Source of the DNA: Macrocystis pyrifera | Lineage: Eukaryota > Sar > Phaeophyceae > Laminariales > Laminariaceae | Reading direction: 5' to 3' | Assembly: GCA_031763025.1 (NCBI GenBank) | Contig: JASSKH010000006.1 | Span: forward strand, 186,001 to 250,000 | Length of the DNA: 64,000 bases | In this document: piece after piece, positions 56,889 to 64,000 of the stretch | How the letters are laid out: the number at the start of each line of letters is the position of its first letter | How positions within the stretch are numbered: position 1 is the first letter of the stretch | The notes under the pieces: model-generated | What the model was told of the DNA's origin: nothing | Databases searched by the model: none | The model's input: only the letters and a program-made list of their open reading frames with translations | Position numbers and translations under genes: made by a program

Positions 56889-58913
56889 TTGAGTTTTTTC
56901 ACTGCGGCTATTATTGATGCGGTCGAAAAAGAGGTACCACCCCCTCCACGTCGCCACCGCAGACATGGATGGTGTGAGTCTGCCGAAACCGTGACCGCAT
57001 TCATATTAGCATGGACAGCGAGGGAGGATGCACGGCAATTCTTGCGTGCCCACCCCCAGAATAGAACCGCGTGGAAGACACTGAGATCTGCGTGTGCGAA
57101 CTTGCAGAAGGTGATTGCCGCAGGACTGCATGCGTACTTCGAAGCGTACCTCGCTGAAACCGAACGACTACTAGCGAACAACGACCAGAGAGGCTTTTAC
57201 AAGCACCTTAAGAGTACGGTAGGATTGGAAGGGACTAAAGCGAGAAGCGAACAGTTCATTAGGGACGAGGATGGCACGCTGTTGCGGGATAAGGTGCGAA
57301 TTCGTGAACGGTGGGGGAGGTTTTACCACAAACTTTTGAACACGAAATCGCTTAAACTCGATTCCACGATCATCGACCTCTTGCCACCACGACCGCTTAA
57401 ACTGTCGCTCGGAGATGAACCATCCATGGACGAGATGACGGAAGCACTTAAGGGGATGTCAAACTGGAAAGCTGTCGGGCCAGATGGTCTCCCGGCCGAA
57501 CTCCTGAAAATCGACCACCCCGCATTCGCCCAGTGCTTTCACAACATCCTTGTCAATGTTTGGGTAGCAGGAGAAGTCCCCCAGCAATGGAAAGACGCGA
57601 TCATCAAGGTCCTTCACAAAAAGAAGGACCGAACTGATTGCAACAACTACAGAGGGATTTCGCTGGTTGCCCACGCAGGCAAAGTCTTGTTGAAAATCGT
57701 CGCGTCGCGCCTCAGCAACTACTGCGAGACCGAGGAATTACTCCCGGAGGAACAGTGCGGCTTCCGCCCCGCACGATCAACGATTGATATGTTGTTCGTC
57801 GTGCGCCGGTTGCAAGAGCTTGGAAGACAGAGGAAAATCCCCCTGTACTTGTGCTTCATCGATCTGCAGAAAGCGTACGACTCTGTCGACCGAGAGCTGT
57901 TATGGGAAGTACTCACACGTTTTGGCGTACCAACCAAGATGCTGAGAATTATCCGTAATTTCCACGATGGCATGCGGGCTCGCGTGCGTACGGATGACGG
58001 CGAGCACTCGGAATGGTTTGATGTCACGCAGGGGCTGCGGCAAGGCTGTGTGCTGTCACCGTTACTGTTCAACGTATTTTTCCCTGCTGCGTTGCACGTC
58101 GTACTAGTACGCTTTAGCCATGACGAAGCAATCGTAAGGGATTTGGTCCAACTTAGTGATGCTGGAGTAGTCGGGACGAAGGAGCAGGAGCCGTTGGCGT
58201 ACGTGCGAAGGGCTGTATGGGGCATGTTGTACGCCGATGACGCAGGGATTGTCTCGAAGTCGGCTGAAGGGCTCTCGAAAATGATGACAGTCATCGTGAC
58301 TGTCTTCGAAGCAGCAGGCCTTACGGTGTCGGAAAAGAAGACAGAGACTATGCTTCTACAAACGCCAGACCAGAAAACCCTCGCACCACCGCTCGTTATC
58401 GAAGCAGCAGGCCAGAGGTATAAGCAGACGGCCCAGTTCTTGTACCTAGGCGGCGTTATCCACGAAAATGCTGACCTCTCGCTCGAAATCGACCGACGGA
58501 TCCGTCTCATGCGAGCATGCCTCAAACGGTTCGGCCCGGAGCTGTATGATAGGACGACCGCCCCCCTTAGCCTGAAAGTCCGAATGCTGAAGGCCGAGGT
58601 AATTGAGACCCTGCTCTACGGGTGTGTGACGTGGACCCTCAGAGCGGAACACTTTGCCAAGCTTCGAACGGCTCACCACCAAGTCCTGTTGCGAGCCATT
58701 GGCTTCCAACGCCGACTTCGTACTGACCATGCCACCCTCTCGTACGCGAAGGCCCTCAAGATGACACGTTGCGAGAGCATCGAAACGACCATCCGCAAAC
58801 GGCGTCTCTTCTTCGCGGGGGGGGGCACGGCAAAGCAAGGATCGATTACCCAGCCGGGTGATGTTCGGGACGATTGCTGGTGGGGAGAACCCGAGACCTG
58901 GCGGACAGGTTAA
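56889..58913 (+). CDS. LINE reverse transcriptase region (copy C)
   Basis: 674 open codons. In order: a linker ([20 protein letters not shown]), the finger/palm region with [12 protein letters not shown] and [13 protein letters not shown], motif [13 protein letters not shown], motif [16 protein letters not shown], motif [13 protein letters not shown], and the C-terminal [21 protein letters not shown] change in the G-run near 58820 moves the last 150 codons to another frame (to 59304). Identity with copy B is very high by eye. The enzyme primes on the nicked target and copies element RNA. Confidence 0.88.
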   Translation: MSFFTAAIIDAVEKEVPPPPRRHRRHGWCESAETVTAFILAWTAREDARQFLRAHPQNRTAWKTLRSACANLQKVIAAGLHAYFEAYLAETERLLANNDQRGFYKHLKSTVGLEGTKARSEQFIRDEDGTLLRDKVRIRERWGRFYHKLLNTKSLKLDSTIIDLLPPRPLKLSLGDEPSMDEMTEALKGMSNWKAVGPDGLPAELLKIDHPAFAQCFHNILVNVWVAGEVPQQWKDAIIKVLHKKKDRTDCNNYRGISLVAHAGKVLLKIVASRLSNYCETEELLPEEQCGFRPARSTIDMLFVVRRLQELGRQRKIPLYLCFIDLQKAYDSVDRELLWEVLTRFGVPTKMLRIIRNFHDGMRARVRTDDGEHSEWFDVTQGLRQGCVLSPLLFNVFFPAALHVVLVRFSHDEAIVRDLVQLSDAGVVGTKEQEPLAYVRRAVWGMLYADDAGIVSKSAEGLSKMMTVIVTVFEAAGLTVSEKKTETMLLQTPDQKTLAPPLVIEAAGQRYKQTAQFLYLGGVIHENADLSLEIDRRIRLMRACLKRFGPELYDRTTAPLSLKVRMLKAEVIETLLYGCVTWTLRAEHFAKLRTAHHQVLLRAIGFQRRLRTDHATLSYAKALKMTRCESIETTIRKRRLFFAGGGTAKQGSITQPGDVRDDCWWGEPETWRTG

Positions 58914-60163
58914 GACTTGGCATAGATGCGTAGTCGAAGACCTTAGGGAGTTCCGCGCCACCGAAAGGTCAACGGAACTTGCTCCCTTGGTGTTTGGAGT
59001 TGAGACCGCACTGTGGCCCACTGCTGCAAAAAAGGCGGGGAAGTGGTACCGGGGGATCCTGGAAGCAGCCGAACGGTTCATGGTGAGGTGGCACGAGGCT
59101 GAGGCTGAGCTGAGCAGGCAGCGCCGCGCATCCGCCGTGGGTGGTGTCCAAGGGAATGGGGGGAGGAGGGGCAACAAGAGGAGTAGCAGAAAACCCGACC
59201 AAGGGAATGCGGAGAGGGGGGGGAAGAGGAGTAGCAGGGAAACTGCAGTGGACGAAAGTAGGAAGGAGATGGCAGATAGGGTAGCCAGGTACCGGGCAGA
59301 CTAAGAAGTAGAAGATGCCTATACTACTCCTACCACCAACTGGTGCAGCTGGTTCGAACGTGGTGTTCCTTTGTCTTCCTGTTGTTTTTGTTTATTTTTA
59401 TTTCATTTTATTGTCTTCTTTGCGGTGACCCTATGAGATTTTCATTTCTCTTCCTTTCTCCGATTGATAAGCCTTATTGAAGGAGTCGTGTGGCTTGGGT
59501 GGATGACGAGCCTGCTCTGCTTGTTTCGTACTGTCTGACGCCTAGGGGCCGGGCATAGTTGACGAACGCTGGACGATGGTGGCAGACAGGGTAACAAGGT
59601 ACCATGCGGGCCAGCAGGGAGACCCTGGCTGTGCTACTCGTACCATAAACTGCTGCCGCTACCTGGAGCATGCCTTGTGCTTTGTTTGGTTTGCCTGTTA
59701 TTTTTCCCTTGGTTCTTAGTCTTACTCTGTTGACGACTAGTGGTGTGTTTTCTTCTTTTTCTTTTTTTTTTTCAGCTCGTTCTTTTCAAGTGTCTGCCAC
59801 GTCCCCTACGTGGGGGTACGATGGTTTGATGCTATACTGAAGTATATACATATACCAGGTATATCTAGTTTCTTTTTTTGTTTCTTTTCTCTTTCGAATT
59901 GTCTTTGTTTTTGTTTTTGTTTTTTCTCTTTGTTTCGTTTTTGTTTCTCTAGGTCATGGAATGTGTATGTCGTGCCTGTCGTACGCAGTATGATGACATG
60001 GCATTGCATTACATACGTGGCAACGTAGTATCTCTGTGGCGTAGCTTTGTGACCACAGAACTTGTAGCTCTCTAGGTTTGAAGAATCGGCACGGACACTG
60101 GTTGTGCTGGATGTCGACGCGTAGAAAGAACGGTTTAATGTGAAGAAAACAACAACAACAACA

Positions 60164-60659
60164 ACTCCCTCCAAAACCAGTATTATTTATTTTTTTAATA
60201 TACCAGGTACGCTGTACGGAATCTCCACTGGAAAAATCTACGCTCAATCCATCCAGAGATAGTGCGTACATATAAGATATCAGGTTCATCCATTGGTAGA
60301 TTGAGCACCAAAACATTTAACCAAAACGATGAAATATGTGATGTTTACGCAAACAAGGAAGCTAATTCACAATCATCCATTTGCCAATTACAACATTAAT
60401 TCCAGGAAAAACCAAAAACAACTCAAACAATCGAGGTTGACAACCTGGCAGCATACCAGCCTAGTGATGACAGCCTAGTGATAACCAGTACGCCAACTGT
60501 GATGCTGACGGTGAATAGTGAGTTCTTCGTCAGTTTGCCAATAACCAACACCAATTTCAGCTTCCAGTCTATCGGACAGAACAACGGCTTGTTGTATTTG
60601 GTACAACCAATGCAGTAGTCTATCAGGGCAGGGTATTCGTGAAACTACTGTAAAAATGA
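60164..60659. other. Unassigned sequence, no gene recognised
   Basis: This is the flank between the LINE and the hAT element. TACCAGGTA is present at 60201-60209. Confidence 0.5.
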
Positions 60660-61576
60660 TTGGAGTTTAGGCCCTGGCCTTCACGCAAGTCAAAAAGGCA
60701 TTCAGGCAAGTGGAGATAGGTAACGCCGCAGACGAACTGTTTTCGAGATGGCAATATATGAGGCAAATGCCTGAAAGCCCTGAACGTGCCTGAAACGTGT
60801 CTACATATTTCAGGCAAATGCCTGATAAAATGCCTCAGACGTGCCTGAAATCTGATGAGCCCGCGAGGGCACACCCCACACTAGTTTCAAGTAGTTAATG
60901 ATTTCAGGCAAAAATCTCTATCTCGCCCAGCACATGCCTGTAACGTGTTTAGAACTGCACTTACTTTGTTGGAGACGACCCACTTGACGACCTACTTGGA
61001 ATTAGTGTGCTTTTCCCCTTTGGAACGGCACGCCTTCGTTTTTGGGGACACACTACGCACTACGCATATACTTGATTTTAGTTTGGTAGTATTTAAATGA
61101 AATTATGGACATACAACAACTGTTACAGCAGATGGAGGATTGAGGTATGATATGCGAATCATCTACTGTACATGTGTAGCAATATTGACCACAATAACGT
61201 TTTGTGTTATTCGCGTATACCGTATACATGGAACAGCACACGCTCTCTGAAAACATACACCTGGTTTAATTCGCACTGTTCATGGAAACAAACCAACAAC
61301 TTGAATCCAACTTGTGCATGAGTGGGCGAGCAAATTGTCAAGCCCCAGCGTTGGGTTCTGCCCCATCACCTGCAACGATATCATCGGTCGAATCATCGGA
61401 CACGAAAAAACACAAGCAAGCACCACCCACAGCCTTGAAAGCCCGTTGCCTAGTTTTCATCGTGACGACAATATGGTGTCGGATGTTTGCCGGAGAGGCG
61501 CAGAGTCTGTGTATCAGAAAACGCCAAGCAAGAGTGATGTCCTACCCCAACCAATGATCAATCACTTCACGGCATA

Positions 61577-62120
61577 CTACGATTGGTGGCGACCGTTGAC
61601 CCCGCTACCGCAACCTACGGAGCATTTGTATCCGTCGTCGGTTCCGCTTTCATCGCCGTCGGAGTTGCTGTCCTCGATGCAGCTACTTCCCGACCTGTTG
61701 TCAATCTCCAAAGCCGAGCTAGCACTAGCACTTCCCCCCGCATCACTACCACCCGAAGCACCCCCGTCCTCAGCGTCCTTCCTTCCTGGCGCCGCGGAGA
61801 ATTCCACGGTTGTGGCGCAACATTCCGGAAAGCTCGAACAGATCGTTCAGTACCGTCGTCTGCTGCGCGCCGAAGATGTTGTTCACTACCGAGAACGCGC
61901 GCTCCATCATTGCCGTTGACGGCTGGATACGCCATAGCCTACGGACCAGACCGAACCACTTGGGGAGCTGCTGCTTGTGGGCGAGCCAGAAATCCCTGGT
62001 AGAGATGCTGAGGTCGGAAAGATTCTTCACGAGAGGGAAGTAGACGAAAATTTCTGCCTTAAGCTCGAGCAGAAGCTCGGGGGTCACGAATTTGAAGCCA
62101 AGCAACCCCTTCAACTCCAC
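61577..62120 (-). pseudogene. hAT transposase, C-terminal dimerisation domain (hATC)
   Basis: The minus frame from 62120 reads FWLAHKQQLPKWFGLVRRLW, then QPSTAMMERAFSVVNNIFGA and LFELSGMLRHN. This is the hATC pattern (W..+...P.L..L....L.I..ST...ER.FS....I). An acidic Ser/Gly-rich tail lies at 61577-61807 in another frame. Before the domain, DLKTEEVRALVLTPMGDF and YTYERFGEDDKAKFRKLLL (about 62290-62176) lie in a different frame with a stop. The domain mediates transposase dimerisation and completes the RNase-H-like fold. Gene broken. Confidence 0.8.
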
Positions 62121-62479
62121 TGCGTGCGCATCGGCGTAAAGCGAGATGGTGCGATATTACATGCGCAGCCTTTTACATCAGAAGTAGCTTCCTGAACTTG
62201 GCCTTATCGTCCTCACCGAAGCGCTCGTACGTGTACTCGCGGAAGTCACCCATGGGCGTCAAGACCAGGGCTCGCACCTCCTCCGTCTTGAGATCATACG
62301 CGACGCCCGTTAGGCCTTTTTGCCGCGTCTCGGATGGCGGCGTGCGTGTTGCAGCAATGGGTTGGTGTTCTGGTCACCGACGTTCTCTGTAACTGAGTGC
62401 CCTTTGACGTGGACCTCTCGTGCTTATCCTTCCCCCAGACCTCTTCGCGAATCAGCCGTCTGGGAGTCTCGCCATTCTT

Positions 62480-62800
62480 CTTGCTTCAGGCGGCGAGGTT
62501 GATCTCATGGTGGTTCGTCGTTCCGGGTTTACGACTCTTGGCCATCCCACAGTGCGAGATCACACGCCCTCCTTGTCCGTGCTGATCTTCTTCGCGCATG
62601 GCTGACAGTACAGTTTCCCGAACGACACGGAAAAAAACCCTGGCCCGGAAACTGAAGTACACGAGTCTTCGCCGAGATGCGCTTCGCCTTGTTGTTGCCA
62701 TGGTTTCTGGTAGCTCGCAGTTTGTGTTTGTGTCCAGCAAAAGCTGCAGAGCCGGCATCGACGACCGTTCGCACTTTGCGCATCCTGTCCTGACCACTGG
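62480..62800 (-). pseudogene. Probable N-terminal remnant of the hAT transposase (BED-finger-like)
   Basis: The minus frame contains VYFSFRARVFF and later GMAKSRKPGTTNHHEINLAA, similar in layout to the end of a BED zinc finger (TTNLxxHLxxxH). The expected CxxC pair is not clear in any single frame, and there are frame changes. Position upstream of the hATC part supports the call. Confidence 0.45.
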
Positions 62801-63399
62801 GTTTGGGGCTGTTCATCTCAACAAGCGCGTTTAGGGCGTACTCCCTTTTGCCACCGTCCAGCCTGTGAGGGTGCTCTGTCCAGGTGAAATGTCAGGGGTT
62901 TTGCTCGGCGGAGTCTCCTGCCCAGGTGCTGCGTCTCCTGCCCACGTGCTGGAGGTGCTGCAGGTCCTACAGGTACCCCTGTTGCGGAATAACCGCTGCC
63001 ACCGGGTGTATCTTGCGTCGAAATGCAGGTTGCTGGTGTGTGCGTACTTCCTCCGCTGCCGGGCATGGTGCCAGCTATCGTGGTATCTCCTACGGCAACC
63101 TGATCTGGCTGCTAGCCGAGCTGTGGCGTTGCGGGGTGCGTTGGCTGTGGGCTGTGCGATGTGGATCAGTTCTGTGTTGTCGTCTGGGGACTGGGGCCTG
63201 TAAAAATAACCCCCGTTCCCCCAATTTTGGGAGTTCCCACCTATCGGGGTTATTTTTGAGTGCCTTTTCCGTAGTTTTGACATTCCTCGCTTTGCCTCGC
63301 AGAAGATAGGCACGAAAAGGGTGTTCAGGCACGCTGTTTCAGAAAAGGTCATCAGGCATTATTTCAGGCATGCCTCAAAGGCCAGGGCCTACTGGAGTT

Positions 63400-64000
63400 G
63401 CTCGTATACCGTTCAATCCGATACAGAAATACGCCAGCTGCTAAAACAATCCTCTGCTGCTGGTTCCTGCCTGTACTTACTACTTCTCTTCCTCGTTCAC
63501 CATCCGCTCCACTGTTTCCTATCGTAGCCTTACTCGTCACTTTACTTTAGCTGGCTGCTGTCAAATGACAAAACCGCGGATTTTTCGCTCGACAGAATCG
63601 CAATCAAGAATGTTGCGCTTGATGGTGAGGCGTTGCTCTCCTGGGCTGATGCTCCTCTCCCATCTGCTCCAACTTATACTTGTTGTGCGTAACTAACGTC
63701 GGCCGTGTCTCGCTGGATAACATGTTGCTGCTGCTGCTGGTGATAAAATCCTAATGTAAGTAACACACTGATGTTGCTGGTGGTATTGTTGGTGTAGATC
63801 CGGGTGTACTTGATGCTGTTGTTGTCCTTGGGAATTACAAAAGTGCTGCTGCTGCCGCTGCTGCTGCTGGCGATGCAGGTGGTAACGTTGCCCCTGCTTG
63901 CTGGTACTGCTGCTGCTGTTGCTGTTGCTGCTGGTTGTCGTGTTCCGTTATAGCCTTGGGATTCTGCCATCATTCTTCGGCAGTCCAAACCCTAATCCGA
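63400..64000. other. Right flank, CAG/CTG-rich, no gene recognised
   Basis: CTGCTGCTG runs occur at about 63726-63742, 63844-63870 and 63908-63935. A minus-strand frame (63674-63988) is Gln/Ser/Ala/Thr-rich because of them and may run off the window, so a low-complexity exon cannot be excluded. Confidence 0.45.

Larger units (their letters stand above)
55408..60163 (+). mobile_element. RTE-like LINE, nearly complete copy (copy C)
   Basis: 5' UTR from CTTCGGCCTG (the same start as copy A), coding region about 55690-59304, 3' UTR 59305-60135, (AAC)n tail to about 60163. At least three frame changes (near 56430, 56900 and 58830) break what is otherwise one long endonuclease-reverse transcriptase ORF, the last in a G-run. 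It lies 64 bp downstream of the telomeric tract. Confidence 0.9.
60660..63399 (-). mobile_element. hAT element with transposase remnants and 8-bp target duplication
   Basis: Element 60668-63391 has ends TAGGCCCTGGCCTT in both orientations. The duplication is TTGGAGTT on the left and CTGGAGTT on the right, seven of eight bases alike. Subterminal DNA on both sides carries TCAGGCATGCCTGA-type palindromes (at least eight on the left). The minus strand encodes remnants of a hAT transposase, but a large part of the catalytic core is missing, so it cannot have moved by itself. Confidence 0.88.

Overview
The window is nuclear DNA of a eukaryote, almost all of it transposable elements and tandem repeats. 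Supporting signs are GT-AG introns, TTAGGG-type telomeric tracts, LINEs, a tRNA-derived SINE, hAT-type DNA transposons and LTR elements. Species cannot be read from the sequence. The mix (RTE-like LINEs, an EGTGHH sulfotransferase-like gene, gene-poor repeat-rich DNA) would suit an alga or other protist, possibly a stramenopile, but that is a guess. There is no bacterial gene organisation and no operon.

Layout. 1130-4425: a complete non-autonomous LTR element (LTRs 1135-1400 and 4155-4420, 5-bp duplication GTTCG). 5040-6979: a minisatellite running into a PIF1/Helitron-type helicase C-terminus, followed by a C19 (USP)-like cysteine peptidase domain with a phase-consistent intron. 7150-12390: no recognisable gene, but several dispersed, tandem and inverted repeat families. 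12397-14586 (minus): a two-exon sulfotransferase-like gene, the best candidate for a host gene. 14950-22520: gene-poor DNA with palindromic CCATGG/GCCACGG clusters, a 60-bp palindromic minisatellite (18860-19310) and a 2.1-kb degenerate minisatellite (20400-22520). 23111-24740: a non-autonomous hAT with 8-bp duplications.

25335-40494 is a pile of copies of one RTE-like LINE (endonuclease plus reverse transcriptase, about 860-bp 3' UTR, (AAC)n tail): a decayed full-length plus-strand copy (25335-30010), a second hAT (30121-31952), head-to-tail 3' ends (32821-33633), a young minus-strand copy (33634-39160) split by a 3' end of its own family (37319-38160), and a truncated copy holding a SINE (39161-40494). 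42431-48326 is a young LTR element of LARD type without recognisable gag or pol. 48597-53200 holds more LINE pieces, a second SINE and a second copy of the 30-kb hAT family. 54745-54968 is a fold-back element with TTAGGG repeats inside, 55288-55343 an interstitial telomeric tract, and 55408-60163 a nearly complete LINE beginning 60 bp after that tract. 60668-63391 is a third hAT with transposase remnants. The right end is CAG/CTG-rich.

Little in the window works together as a pathway. The LINE probably supplies the machinery that also moved the SINE, and the LTR and hAT elements depend on partners elsewhere. All intervals, motifs and identities were read by eye.
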